A stretch of 64,000 nucleotides of DNA from Xiphias gladius (Eukaryota > Chordata > Actinopteri > Istiophoriformes > Xiphiidae), in contig NC_053414.1 of NCBI RefSeq assembly GCF_016859285.1, positions 4,485,517-4,549,516 of the forward strand, read 5' to 3'. The translations under genes were made by a program, and so were the position numbers. Of the stretch, positions 36,001 through 46,745 are shown in pieces; position 1 is the stretch's first letter, and each line of letters starts with the position of its first letter. A model generated the notes under the pieces. That model saw nothing but the letters and a program-made list of their open reading frames with translations. It was not told where the DNA came from and did not search any database.

Positions 36001-37541
36001 TTCTGAAAGATAGGACCTGGCAGTGTGGGATCCCTCATCCTCATCAAGCCAATTTCAGGTCTTTCCAGAGATGTTCAATTGGGTTCAAGTCAAGGCTCTG
36101 GCTGGGCCACTTAAGGACATTCACAGGGTTGTCCCTGAGCCACTCCTGCATGGTCTTGGCTGCGTGTTCAGGGTCATTGTCCTGTTGGAAGGTGACCCTT
36201 CTGTCCAGTCTGAGGTCCTGAGCTTTCTGGAACAGGTTTTCAGTAAGGATCTCTCTGTGCTTTGCTCCATTTAGATTTCCCTCGGCCCTGACCAGTCTCC
36301 CTGTCCCTGCTGAAAAACACCCCCAGCATGATGCTACCACCACCACAGCGTCACCGTTGGGATGGTATTGGGCAGATGATGAGCGGTGCCTGGTTTCCTC
36401 CAGACATGACGCTTAAATTTGAGGCCAAACAGTTCACACTGGGTTTTATCAGACCAGAGAATCTTGTTTATCACATTCTGAGAGCCCATTAGTTGATTTT
36501 TTTGCAGACTAAAAGCTGCTTTCATTTGTATTTACGGAGGAGAAGCTTCCATCTGGCCACTCTGTCATAAAGCCCAGATTGGTGGAGTGCTGCAGGGATG
36601 GTTGTCCTTCTGGAAATTTCTCCCATCTCGACACAGGATCTCTCCAGCTCAGCCAGAGTGATCATTGGGTTCTTGGTCACCTCTCTTACCAAAGGCCCTT
36701 CTCCCCTGGATTCTCAGTCTGGCTGGGCGGCATGCTCTAGGAAGAGTCCTGGTTGTTCCAGACTTCTTCCATTGAAGAATTATGGAGACCACTGTGCTCT
36801 AGGGGAACCTTCAATGCAGCAGAAATGTTTCTGTAGCCTTACCCAGATCTTTGCCTCGAAACAGTCCTGTCTCTGAGCTCTGCAGGCAGTTCCTTTGACC
36901 TCAGGGCTTGGTTTTTGCTCTGATATGAGTTGTCAGCTGTGAGACCTTATATAGACAAGTGTTTGCCTTTCCAAATCATGTCCAATCCATTGCATTTACA
37001 ATGGAAATCAAGGCGTAGAAACATCTTGAAGGTGAGCAAAAGAATTGGGAGGCGCCTGAGCTAAATTACAACTGTCATAGCAAAGGCTCTGTATACTTCT
37101 GTCAATGTGATATTTCAGTTTTTCCTTTTAATACATTTTCAAAAATTTCTAAAATTCTGTTTTTCGCTTTTTCATTACGGGGTACTAAGTGTAGCTTGAT
37201 GAGGGGGAAAAAATGAATTTACCATTTTAACATAAGGCTGCAACATAACAAAATGTGAAAAGGGGCGAGAAGTAAAGGGGTCTGAAGTACTTTCTGAGGG
37301 CACTGTATACCATCATGTAAACAGCAATCCATCATGTACTCATGTTAGACTTGAACTGTTTAGTAACTGAATTCTGCGACACTGAACTGTATTATCTCCC
37401 CATCGCCAACATTACTTTTGCGGTTGGTGATGTAACCTCGACTGTGTGATGTACTGTGTGTTCAGTCCGTTCACTGACCTCATTGAAGGTGGGTGGGGGT
37501 GGGGGTCCAGGGGGAGGAGGGGGAGGGGGAGGAATAGGCAT
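21196..37541 (-). CDS. wipf2: WAS/WASL-interacting protein family member 2 (WIPF2)
   Basis: This adaptor binds actin and WASP-family proteins and steers actin assembly in the cytoplasm. Seven coding exons: 37479-37541, 34910-35042, 31954-32073, 29633-30319, 26781-27017, 22899-23000, 21196-21239. Junctions are GT-AG and the phases agree (0, then 1 throughout), giving 1386 nt and 461 aa (human 440). Residues 1-21 are [20 protein letters not shown] plus E. The WH2 actin-binding segment is [17 protein letters not shown] at about 37-53. A 14-glycine run follows, then [14 protein letters not shown]. The middle is rich in proline (profilin/SH3-type motifs) and holds [11 protein letters not shown], as in human WIPF2. 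The WASP-binding end is [15 protein letters not shown] with PPPEEY at about 414-434, and the last exon gives [13 protein letters not shown]. The tiny 44-nt last exon was found by the expected tail and phase. Synteny with cdc6 supports WIPF2 over WIPF1 or WIPF3. Confidence 0.96.
22200..22480. other. GC-richer island inside the last wipf2 intron
   Basis: Between exons 22899-23000 and 21196-21239 there is a stretch with more CpGs than its neighbours, GCTAACCTAACGATAACG-type sequence as found near fish promoters, and an E-box CACGTG at about 22407. No coding frame or exon could be assigned. An internal or antisense promoter is only a possibility. Confidence 0.25.
23400..23600. repeat. Dispersed-repeat-like segment in a wipf2 intron
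   Basis: The stretch with GTTACAAAGTGCTTCACGAT and following AATAAAAG-rich DNA resembles the 3' tails of dispersed fish retroelements. This is an impression from sequence character, and boundaries are approximate. Confidence 0.3.
24380..24650 (+). mobile_element. Possible LINE (L1/Tx1-like) C-terminal remnant
   Basis: A plus-strand frame contains [20 protein letters not shown] followed by a DEVTHILSL segment. This resembles the motif AKRxIAxxWK near the end of fish L1/Tx1 reverse transcriptases. No polymerase core is present nearby, so it would be a short 5'-truncated copy. Family assignment is tentative. Confidence 0.35.
27044..27090. repeat. (CA)n microsatellite abutting a wipf2 splice acceptor
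   Basis: About 23 CA units on plus, so (TG)n in the wipf2 pre-mRNA, ending about 27 nt before the acceptor of exon 26781-27017. Imperfect TG units continue to within 15 nt of the AG. Confidence 0.95.
27335..27430 (-). repeat. Partial hAT-type MITE
   Basis: Contains GACCAAACGATTTGTTCATT and GATTAACTGACTAATTGTTT ending at CAGCACTA, matching the terminal part of the MITE family that is complete at 46033-46374. Confidence 0.45.
27518..27745 (-). repeat. hAT-type MITE copy
   Basis: Reads in reverse orientation through the family landmarks: GTCAATGAATCGATCAACAG, CAACTATTTTGATAACTGAA, and CTTCTCAAATATGAGGATTT. It is diverged and lacks a clean far end. Confidence 0.6.
29140..29325 (-). repeat. hAT-type MITE copy, partial
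   Basis: Contains GGTCAGACAAAACAAGTAAT, CAGTCACCTTGGCCTCTGGG and the terminal block ACATTTTATAAACTAAACAA, all in reverse orientation. Confidence 0.55.
30446..30615 (+). repeat. hAT-type MITE copy, partial
   Basis: Family landmarks TTTCATTATCAACGATTCTT, CTTGATTAATCAATAAATCA, GGCCTATAAAATGCCAAAGA and CTTGTTTTGTTCAACCAACA appear in order. The 3' half is missing. Confidence 0.6.
30700..31045 (+). repeat. hAT-type MITE copy
   Basis: Starts near CTAGGCCTGAAAATTATGAT and keeps ATTTTCTCGATTCATCGTCA, GAGAAGCTGAAACCAGAAAA and AAAATAGTTGCTGAGTATTT. Diverged, roughly full length. Confidence 0.6.
33578..33890. repeat. Dispersed DNA-transposon-like repeat
   Basis: The ends show weak inverted similarity (TATATTTATGGACGACGACA on the left; the right end in reverse reads TATAAAGATGGACAACACGT). 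The interior has GCTCCCCAAAAGTGAAGCCA and GGTGACGTCACCAGCGCAAG, strings I associate with a common fish repeat. No coding frame. Confidence 0.45.
34234..34835 (-). mobile_element. hAT-family element with BED-finger remnant
   Basis: The termini are TAGGGATGG and, at the right, CCATCCCTG (inverted). They are flanked by TTTGTGGG (34226-34233) and TTTGTGTG (34836-34843), an 8-bp direct repeat matching at 7 of 8 positions, as expected for hAT insertion. A minus-strand frame at 34507-34731 carries [20 protein letters not shown] followed by HPSMQH, which resembles the N-terminal BED zinc finger (CxxC ... H ... H) of hAT transposases. The catalytic domain is absent, so the element is an internally deleted, non-autonomous copy of about 600 bp in the first coding intron of wipf2. 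Confidence 0.75.
36041..37307 (-). mobile_element. Tc1/mariner transposon, 3'-truncated and decayed
   Basis: On the minus strand an outer end (GTGCCCTCAGAAAGTACTTC, at 37307 inward) resembles a Tc1-type inverted repeat. It is followed by a stop-ridden transposase: an HTH region (for example [20 protein letters not shown]), then DDE motifs including [20 protein letters not shown] and [20 protein letters not shown], ending abruptly near 36041. The C-terminal ~60 residues and the second inverted repeat are missing. It lies in the intron just downstream of the wipf2 start-codon exon. Confidence 0.85.
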
Positions 37542-38372
37542 CCTGTCCCTCTCTTGGCACCTCTCTGTGTGGGGTAAAGGCAGGTGACTTCACTGTCTCA
37601 GCTGGGACGACACACACTGACTCCTGAAAAACAGCAGACAAATTTCAACTGATCAAGCTGAAAAAACAACCCTTCAATGATCATTAAAAACTGGAACATC
37701 TTTGTTTGTGCAGCCACATCACATGTAGGCGGCTGTGCTTTCCAAGTCCAAGTCAGGTCTAAAAATCCTGTTACTGATGAAGCACTCACAGGTGAATTAT
37801 TAAATTTACAGCAAACATAAATAGCTCTTTACTTGGATACAATGAAAACCTGAGTGCAAATCAGCATTTTTTTGGCACTGATACCACCATAACAAGGTCC
37901 TTTAATTCACAGTATGTGTTCTTGTTCGCTTGATCTACTTTTGGTCCTTTTGTGGGGGAAAATCTACATAGTTCACTGGAAAATAAACTTCTACAAGTAA
38001 TATCCTTCATACTTTGTCATACTCTAAGGAGAAAGTAAGAGTATGAAGGCTATATGTAGGATTGTGGCAATATTTAACCAGTTTTCCTCTTCTTTCCTTG
38101 ATGTATCCTTGCATGGATCCAAAAAGGACTACAAAACAGTGGTAGGCTTCTTCTAAGATTTATATTTGAAAAACCTAAAATACTACATACATACAAATAA
38201 TGAAATAGCTGCTAAGAAAAGACAGCCACAATGTGAAATGTCTTCGCCAGTGGGACAATCTTTGGTTTTGAGAAAACACTCCTCTGTACACAGTTTTCTT
38301 AAATGGTTCTCAACAGCTGCAGCTTGGTGATATTGGCATAAAATGAGGATGGATAGGCTACCATATAGAATA

Positions 38373-38916
38373 TACAGTACTGAGCAAACAGTTTGGGCAT
38401 TTCACATGTTTAGATTCTTGTCCATCACACAATACCATCAGGGAGATGTCTGACTGGTCCCACATTCATTCTGCAACATGACAAGGAGCCCAAATATACA
38501 GCCAGATTCATATAGAGCTGTCTTCAGAGACAAGAAGAACCAGGAGTCCTGCAACAGATGGTCTGGCCCCCACAGAGTCCTAATCTAAGCATCATGGAGT
38601 CAGTCTGGATTCACCAGAAGAGACAGGAGACACTCGGACAGACTAAATCCCCAGAAGAACTATGGCAAATTCACCAAGATGATGGAACAACCTACGTGCC
38701 AAGTACCTTAGCAGGTGTGTGCAGGTTAACCAAGGGGAACCGGTGCTGATTTAAAGGCAAAGGAAGATCACATGAAATACTGATTTGATTTAGGTTTTTT
38801 CTGTTTACTGCTCCTTGTATGTAGTTGGCTGTTAAATAAAGTATCCATGGCATTATTTTTTAAAAGCAGCTTCACCTTACTATTAGTGCCTAAAATCTTT
38901 TAACGAGTACTGTATA
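38373..38916 (+). mobile_element. Short Tc1/mariner derivative with both inverted repeats
   Basis: The left end reads TACAGTACTGAGCAAACAGT. The right end in reverse complement reads TACAGTACTCGTTAAAAGAT. Between them a plus-strand remnant retains the third-Asp region of a mariner transposase (resembling FILQHDKEPKYTARFI and WPPQSPNLSIMESVW) and the ELWQIHQD helix region. The N-terminal two thirds are missing, so this is an internally deleted copy of about 540 bp. Confidence 0.75.
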
Positions 38917-39269
38917 TTTTACAGAAATAGTTGAAAATCCAAATTGTTGTAGTTATCCCTCATTGGCTTACAGTGGAAATGGGAAATACTTCAGGCAACA
39001 AGTACATAGCTGCACTGTAAAAGCCCCAAGCCCCAGTCATCTGACCACTGAGACACATGAGGTATCAACAAGAAAAAGCAGACACAAATCCTGGGAGAGA
39101 AGGAAAGCAGTAAATCCTCGCAAATGACAAAACTTGAACCAGTGGATGTTGTACATTTTTGATCAAAAAATTACTATATACATACTATATATAGGATATA
39201 TACTTCTTCATACTTAAACCACAGTATGCGATTTCCATTTTCAGTGTTTACTCTATTCACTACTCTCTC

Positions 39270-39530
39270 GCTCTCTTTCAACCCATCTGGTCGGGGGCAG
39301 ACGGCCGCCCACCATGACCCGGGTTCTGTTCAAGGTTTCTACCTGTTAAAAGGGAGTTTCTCCTTGCAGCTGTCGCCAAGTGCTTGCTCATGGGGGCATG
39401 TTGGATCTCTGTAAATAATAGTATAAAGAGTACAGTCTAGACCTGCTCTGCGTGAAAAGTGCCCTGAGATAACCTGTGTTATGATTTGGCGCTATATAAA
39501 TGAAGTTGAATTGAATCGAACTAGCGCATA
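39270..39530 (+). repeat. Abundant fish SINE/LINE-tail-like repeat
   Basis: Contains GACGGCCGCCCACCATGACC, CCTGTTAAAAGGGAGTTTCT, CGCCAAGTGCTTGCTCATGG and the tail GGCGCTATATAAATGAAGTT followed by GAATTGAATC. I know this string as a high-copy teleost repeat with an L2-like tail. The exact family name is not certain. Confidence 0.65.
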
Positions 39531-40489
39531 ATCGTCTTTGAATTTAACCAGTTACCAGAAGAGTGCTCAGTCCGTCTTTATTACTGCCTCCAGTAACAAG
39601 GACCAAGGAAGATCAGCTGTATTTCTGAGGCATAATGAAAGTGCTTTGTTGTGAAGAGCACAATATTAAAGTGCTTTTATTTAGTCTCCTTTGGCCACTA
39701 GCACGCAACATGAGTCTATCTCCCTGTTGGTCAGTTAAAAGTGAAGGTAACAGTGAGTATGGGGATTCACATGGGGTTAGGACTACTATTAAACAGGACT
39801 CAGATGAGAATAAAAGATCTGAGACTTGTGAGACTAGTTCCTTAATTAACTGTATTCTTGACACAAAAAAAATTCTAGTTCCAATGAATAAGACAAACCT
39901 TATTGTGACCTAGTCTGCATTTACAAATATTAATAACAATTCTTATTTATTTTTCATTTCATATTTTACGATGTTTTGCGGTTTTCAATCAATATTCAAC
40001 ACACATTCTCAACTAAATTCTATATGAAGTGTTCCAATTATGATGGTGACGACTCCTTTTTAAAAACCTCATCAGGATTTTATGAGACTTAAGAAAGAAA
40101 CCCACTCTTAAGAAAGAAACCCACTCCACCTATTTGTAGGACAAAACCTGAAGTTGCAAAAACATGAGAACACCATGATTAGTTGCAGCTGCAATAATTT
40201 TCAGCTTACATGTGTGCTATGTTAAAGTGAAAAGATGACGAAAGCTTAATTCAGATCCTTTACAGCGGAAACAAATGGCTGTTCCCACTTTGCTTTAAAG
40301 ACGACATTCTTGGTAGAAGGAAGCTGTTACTTCAGCAGCTCCTGGGATACATCAGCGTAGTTTTGAAAACGACATTGCGACAAGGCTCCACAGACAGAAA
40401 GAAGCTTAGAGTGCTTTAAATCTCAGCTTTAAACCCATTTGTAGCCATGCTAACATCAAGACTATGGGATGGCAGCACTGGTCTGTAAA

Positions 40490-40640
40490 TCCGGAGTGAA
40501 ATATCTAGACCACTTTTGGATGGATTGCCATGAAATTTGGTACATATATTCATGGACCCCAAAGGATGAATCCTACTGACTGTGGTGTCTTGACGAGCCT
40601 ATAGGTGGAGTTCATAAGGGGGGGACCGTGTCAGTCCCCC
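40490..40640 (+). repeat. Dispersed fish repeat fragment
   Basis: GGATTGCCATGAAATTTGGT, followed by CATATATTCATGGACCCC and AAGGATGAATCCTACTGACT, is typical of a widespread fish repeat. No coding potential. Confidence 0.5.
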
Positions 40641-40915
40641 CTGTTGTGGCTTTTAATCACCAACACACCAACCCAGCTAGAACTGAAAATCTTTTTCACA
40701 GTGTTCTGGCCTTTCATCCACACTAAAGCAGGATTTTTCAGACCAAAAAATTGAGCTTTTGAAAATCTGCTACAGGATGGAAATTTTTGAAAACAAAAGC
40801 TTTGCACTTTGCTGTGGACAGCAGTAAAGAAGATAACTTTTTCTTATTTCTAGCACTCGCTGTGATCACTTGTTGAATATCAATCAAACCACAGTCAAAA
40901 TATATGTGCTGTTAT

Positions 40916-41285
40916 TAGGGTTTCAACTAGTGATTATTTCCATTATTGATTAATCTGTTGATTATTTTTTCAATTAATCACTGTTGATCAAAATATCAAA
41001 AAAAGACGAAAAAAAGTGGAAAACGTCCATCCTATTTTCCCCAGAGTCCAAGGCGATGTCTTCAAATGTTTTTGTTTTGTCCAACCAATAATTTAAAACT
41101 CAATTTCTTACTGTGACAGAAAACTGAAAAATCAGCAAATCTTTACATTTGAGAAGCTGAAATCAGAATGTTTTGCAGTTTCTGCTTGAAATACTACTAA
41201 GACAATTAACTCATCATCAAAATTGTTTCCATTTAATTTTTTGTCGATCTAACTGACTCATTAGTAAACCATTCATTGCAGCACT
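40916..41285 (+). repeat. hAT-type MITE copy, near full length
   Basis: Starts TAGGGTTTCAACTAGTGATT and ends near CATTCATTGCAGCAC. The inner landmarks are complete, including AGAGTCCAAGGCGATGTCTT and CATTTGAGAAGCTGAAATCA. It is longer than the 342-bp copy at 46033 and has accumulated small insertions. Confidence 0.75.
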
Positions 41286-41364
41286 CCCCCCTTTTGGTCA
41301 ATGCGTAAGATAAGTTACTGATCATAAAATAGAAATTAAATCAAAGGAAAGGCCGCTTTCCTAA

Positions 41365-42904
41365 TCAAGACAATTCTCATAATTTCGTCTCCGTGCACCA
41401 TGACAATGGATTTGGAATTAAACCATAAAGATGTGATTAAAGTGTAGACTTTTAGCGTTTAACAAAAGAAAAAAAAAAAAATCACATAGACTGTTTACGA
41501 ATTAGAGCCATTTTTATAAAATAGTCCCTCATTTACAGGGGCTCAAAAGTAACTGGAGTTTCATGGCCAGGTGTGGCCGGTTCCCTTGTTATTTCATGAA
41601 AAATTAAGCAGATTTAAAAAAAAACAAAACAAAAACGTCTGGAGTTGATCCCAAGAGTTGAATTTGCATTTGGTAGCTGTTCATGGAAACTCAATATGCT
41701 GTCCACAGAGGTGTTGATGCAAATGAAGGAGGCCATCATTAGGCTGAAAAGACAGATGGCAGAAACTTTAAGAGAGGCCAAATCGACAATTTGGTACATT
41801 CTTAGAAAGAAGGAATGCACTGGAGAGCTCAACAGCACCAAAAAGGCCTGGAAGACCAAAGAAGACAACCAGAGTGGATGATCACAGAATTTTTTCCTTG
41901 GTTAAAGAAAACCCTTCACAGCATCAACCCAGATCAAGAACACTTTTGAGGAGGTAGGCGTATCATTGTCAAAGTCTACAATCAAAAGACGCCTTCATGA
42001 ATGTAACTACAGAAGGTTTACCACAAGCTGCAAACCACTGGTAACACTGAAGAACAGAAAGGCCAGATTAGATTGGCCAGAAAACATCTAAAACATCTAA
42101 AAAAGCCAGCCCAGTTTTGGAACAAGATTGTTTGGACAGATGAAAACAAGATTAACTTGTACAAGAATGATGGGAAGAGAAGAGTATGGAGAAGGAAAGG
42201 AATGCCTTATGATCCAAAGCATACCACATCATCTGTGAAACATGGAGGATGTAGTGTTATGGCAGGGGCATGTATGGCTGCCTATGGAACTGGGTCACTG
42301 GTTTTTATTGAAGATGCCTGCTGATAGAAGTAGCAGGATGAATTCTGGAGTGTACAGGGCTATACTGTCTGCTCAGATTCAGCCAAATGCTGCAAAACTG
42401 ATAGGACAGTGCTTCACAGTACAAATGGATAATGACCCAAAACATACTGCGAAAGCAACCCAAGAGCTTCTCAAGGCAAATAAATTGAATATTATTCAAA
42501 GGCCAAGTCAGTCACCTGACCTCAACCCAACTGAGGATGCTTTTCAATTCCTGAAGAGACAACTGAGGGCAGAGAGTCCCAGAAACCAGCAGCATCTGAA
42601 GGTGGCTGCAGTAAAGGCCTGGCAAAGCATCTGAAGGGAGGAAACTCAGCATTTGGTCATATCCATAGGTTCCAAACTTCAGGCAGTCATTGACTGCAAA
42701 GGGTTTTCATCCAAGAACTAAAAATAATCTGTATCTGAATCTCTCCTCTGAAATCTGCCTCTGAAAATGAATTGACTATGTTTTAAAATACCTGTAATTC
42801 TTAAACGGTTAATGTGATATTTTTGTTGATGATTTTGTTTAAAATCCATTCTGGTGGTGTACAGAGTCAAAATTATATTATAAATACTTATGGACCTAAC
42901 TGTA
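41365..42904 (+). mobile_element. Tc1/mariner transposon, near full length, transposase pseudogene
   Basis: The right end (AATACTTATGGACCTAACTG, TA) matches a fish Tc1-like family with long (~200 bp) inverted repeats. The left inverted repeat is diverged, with GGGGCTCAAAAGTAACTGG near 41537. The plus-strand transposase shows an HTH region (KEAIIRLKRQMAETLREAKS), IKRRLHECNYRRF, WTDENKINLYKNDGKRRVWR, and the DDE core VQMDNDPKHTAKATQELLKA with SQSPDLNPTEDAF. It is broken by stops (for example at 41879-41881 and in a frameshift near 42315), so it is inactive. Confidence 0.85.
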
Positions 42905-42999
42905 TTAGTACTTTACACTTGTTTAGTTATCAGATAACAGTGCTACAGCGAAATTCAAGTAAAAAGCAAAAATGCCAAAAATGTGCTTGTTTCTGTAGC

Positions 43000-43203
43000 T
43001 CAAATTTGAAGAAATTCTGTTTTTCTCGCCTTTATATCATTGCAAACTGAATATATTTGGGTTTTAGATGGAACAAGACATTTAAAGATGACACCTTTAA
43101 CTCTGGGAAAATATAATGGGCATTTTTGCCATTTTCTGATATGTTATAAACCATAACAACTACTTGGCAAACTACAGAAAATAATTGTTAGTCGCAGCCC
43201 TAA
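43000..43203 (-). repeat. hAT-type MITE copy, partial
   Basis: Ends with ATAATTGTTAGTCGCAGCCC, the inverted terminal block of the family, preceded by TTTGGGTTTTAGATGGAACA. Confidence 0.55.
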
Positions 43204-44082
43204 TGTGGACACAGCATTTTCAGATTTAGCCAACTTTCAGTGTGGATGCATTTTTGAGGGTTTGTCCTTGTTAGATTTCCTGCCCAGCACAATCGCTTGG
43301 GCGGCCGGCCGGCTGGCCTCCAGGAGCGTTGGTGGGATGGGTATGGTGGTCTTTGCACATTTTTCCGGCATCAAGGTGTACTGCTCTGTGTAGCATCTTT
43401 ACTCAGTTTTACTTCTGTAAAAGTCGCTGCTCTTTAGAGCAAAGTGGAGGTTTTAAGTTTAAACTATACATAAAACTGAAACTGCTCTACATGTGTCCGC
43501 TCTGCACACAATGACTGACTCTGATCACTGGATCTCCCCAAACCAGTTAGCTGTCTAGGCCCATTGTTGGCTCTGGCAGGCAGCGTTGGCTCCTCACCCC
43601 ACCCTATCCCTCCGCTGCTCCATTGCTCAGGCTGCTAGGGGCTGAGTGTCAGGGCAGGTTTTCACCGAGGGAAACCAAAGGAATCTCACCAAGCAAGCTC
43701 ACCAGTTAGTCAGTGATGAGGTTTAAATGGACGGGCACAGCAGCAGAGACAGAGACTGAGAGGGGGGGGGTGAAGAAATGTTTATATGTCTGCTGACTGC
43801 ATGAGGGCTGAAGCCACACACTGGTTTCAATGACTGTGTTTGCATTAAGACGGTTATTATTAGACTAATAATTAGACTAACTATCCAAACACAAATAACA
43901 CACCTCAAACAATGACATCATTCTGTTTGATTTTAAGATGTATAAACCCAAAACCAATTCACTATATGAAACCCCTGTCATGTAAATGTTTTAGATTACT
44001 TTTAGTAAAAACAAAAAACACACACTGCTGGCTTTTCAAGTATTTATCTTGTTTTTTTTTTAAATCACTCTGCTTCTAAATT

Positions 44083-44185
44083 AGAGCTTTAACAATCAGC
44101 TGATTGACTGCTTAATCCATCAGAAGAAAATTAATCAAAGATAATTTTGATGATCAGTTCATATTTTAAGTTATTTATGAAGTAT
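44083..44185 (-). repeat. hAT-type MITE fragment
   Basis: Begins AGAGCTTTAACAATCAGCTG, then ATTGACTGCTTAATCCATCA and AAAGATAATTTTGATGATCA. Only the terminal ~100 bp are present. Confidence 0.5.
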
Positions 44186-44699
44186 TGCTTGTTACAGCTT
44201 TGGGGTATGAAGAATTCCTGCTTTTTCTGTTTGATATAAATCTAAATTGAATACAGTTTGATTTGAAACATAAACAACTTTTAGGACGTCAGTTTGGACC
44301 TGGTGAACTCTGATGGGAGGTTGCCATCACAACATCCTCCTACAGACTGGACAGATTAATGGATTTTAAAAATAATGGCTTGTTGGAGCTGACATTACTT
44401 TCTATTTTTGTTATATCTAGTCTCTTCTATTCTGAATTGCAGTGGATGCAAAAAAGTTTTCTGCTGACACAAGTATTTTGCAAAACAGTAACAGATGTAA
44501 GAAGTACTGAGTGTCTTGAAGGGATCTAAAAGAACAAAATAAAGTCTCTTGATACAGAATACTTGGAGTTAAGTCTGTCCTAGGCCTGTCTTCTGTCCTT
44601 TAGTAACTGCAAAATGAAAATAAATTTATAAATGTAATTTCTTGATAATAATAATATAATTTTGATGACTGATTAATCGTTTAGTCATGCAAAAAAATG

Positions 44700-44945
44700 T
44701 AGAACATTTTACACATTCTCAGGTTCCAGCTGGATTTGCTGCTTATCTTTGGCATGCATAACAGAAAACTGCAGTTCAGACAAAACAAGACATCTGACGA
44801 TGTCACCTTGGATTCTATAAAGCTGTGACTGGTGTTTTGAAATGTAAAAAGATTGTGAAAAAAAATACCAAATGATTAAGCAATTAATCAAATAAATAAC
44901 AGGCAGATTCATTGAGAATGAAAATCCTTAGTTGCAGACACATTG
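44700..44945 (-). repeat. hAT-type MITE copy, partial
   Basis: Family landmarks ACATTCTCAGGTTCCAGCTG, AGACAAAACAAGACATCTGA and CGATGTCACCTTGGATTCTA, ending at TCCTTAGTTGCAGACAC. Confidence 0.6.
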
Positions 44946-45117
44946 ATGTGTCTAGGGCTGCAACAAGTTCTATATTTTATTAGGTAAAAGCAAAAATAGC
45001 GGAGCATTTGTCCACTAAGAACCAAAAGTTTGGGATCAGACACTAAGACTTAGTAAGACTGACTTCATGTTAAACTGTCCTATCGTGGTCAGATTTAGGG
45101 CGGGGTATAGACACTTA

Positions 45118-45465
45118 CTAGGGCTGTCAAGAAATATTCTAAAATCAATTATATAGTCAAATTGTAAAATGCAGACATTCGATTATGAAAATTAATATTT
45201 GAGTCTGGTGGTGAAAACAGTAGCCAAAAAGGATTTGGTCTCTACTCTGATTACTGATTAAGTGTTTTAGTAATTTTTTAAGCAAAAATGACAAACATTT
45301 AATGGGCCCAGTTTCTCAAATGTGTGCGTTTTTGAAATTCTTTTCTTTGTCATATATCATAATAAACTGGACATTTTGGGATTCTAGACTGATGGTTAAA
45401 TAAAACAAGCTATTAAAATAGCTTATTTTCTGATAATGAAAATAGTTGTTAGTTGCAACCCTACG
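45118..45465 (-). repeat. Composite: TAGGGCTGTCAAG-type repeat plus hAT-type MITE
   Basis: At 45118 begins a second repeat type (CTAGGGCTGTCAAGAAATAT ... CATTCGATTATGAAAATTAA). From about 45300 the usual MITE follows in reverse (GTTTCTCAAATGTGTGCG ... AAAATAGTTGTTAGTTGCAA, CCCTA). Confidence 0.5.
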
Positions 45466-46032
45466 TAGGAGGACATATGAGATACAGAGTATTTAAATAT
45501 TGAAAAAATATTCAAAATCCCCCATCAGTCTCTCTTTAATATAACGATCTGATGGCTTTTAGAAGAGAAGATTGAAGAATATGTCTTGCCCTCCGCAGCA
45601 TACATCTATTTACACAAAAACACACAAAACTGGCAGCCACACTGAAAAAACCAACAGGTCCTGACCTCTGACCCCTATAATCTGACTAATCTTCTCCATA
45701 CCAGATGAAAGTAAATTGAGGTCCTAAGAAGTAGGTCATGATCACTGCGGTTTGGGCTCCATTTAGCCATATAATGGAAAAGTGTGACGCTGCACAGAGA
45801 AATACAGCCCGGGGGGGGGTGAGGAAGTTAGACACTTTTGTGGTTAGGGAAATACACTAAGCTAAATGCCTGTTTGTTTCTAGGCTTTTCCTAGAAACAA
45901 ATATAGTTAAGATTTTGGACAAAAAACAAATAACTTTCAAAATATGATTCATTGTGAAAAATCTAACTACCTAACAGTGTATACACTTTGTGTTAGGATA
46001 ACTCATTCAGTCATTCAAACATTTCATGGTTT

Positions 46033-46374
46033 TTGAGCTGCAACTAACAAATATTTTCACTGTCGATTAATCTGACAATGCATTGGTGAATAAAACATAA
46101 GAAAACAGTGATAAATGCCCATGACAATATCCTACGGCACCGGGTTACGTTATCCGATGTCTTGTGTTGTTTGATCAACAGCCTAGAACGTAAAAATATT
46201 CAATATACTATGATGTAAAATTGAGAAAAGTAGCAAATTGTCACATTAGAGAAGCTGGAACCATCAAACCATGTTTGGCGCTTCTACTTGAAAAATGACT
46301 GAAATGATTAACTGATTATCAAAAATGGTTGGTAATTAGCTGATTGATTAGTTGACTAATTTGTTGAAGCTCTA
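46033..46374 (+). mobile_element. Complete hAT-type MITE with 8-bp target-site duplication
   Basis: A 342-bp element with termini TTGAGCTGCAAC and (inverted) TAGAGCTTCAAC. It is flanked on both sides by CATGGTTT (46025-46032 and 46375-46382), an exact 8-bp duplication. All landmarks of the family are present. It is the best reference copy in the window for the many partial ones. No coding capacity. Confidence 0.85.
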
Positions 46375-46382
46375 CATGGTTT

Positions 46383-46745
46383 CAGCTTCTCAAATGTGAA
46401 TTTTTGCAGTTTTTCCTTGCCTTAAATTGACTCCGAGTAAATAAGAATTTTGAGGTTTGGACTGTTGGTTGAACAAAACAAGACAGTGATACAAAGATGT
46501 GACAATTGAGTAAATCAACGTAGCCATTTCTTACGAAAAAATGCCAAATACTTGCCATTTCTAACTTCTCAAATATGCAGATTCGATCATTTTCTTTGTG
46601 ACCAATAAGGGGAATATCTTTGGATTTTGGACTGGTGGTCGGACAAAACAAGGCATCTGAAGATGTCACCTTGGTCTGGCGTTTTGTACACAATACAATG
46701 AATCAAAAAAATTATCAACAGATTGATCGCTAATGAAAACAGGGT
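46383..46745 (-). repeat. Two adjoining partial hAT-type MITEs
   Basis: Directly after the target-site duplication of the previous element come two reverse-oriented segments (CAGCTTCTCAAATGTGAATT ... GTTGAACAAAACAAGACAGT, then ACTTCTCAAATATGCAGATT ... GTCGGACAAAACAAGGCATC ... TCAACAGATTGATCGCTAAT). This suggests serial insertion into older copies. Confidence 0.55.
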
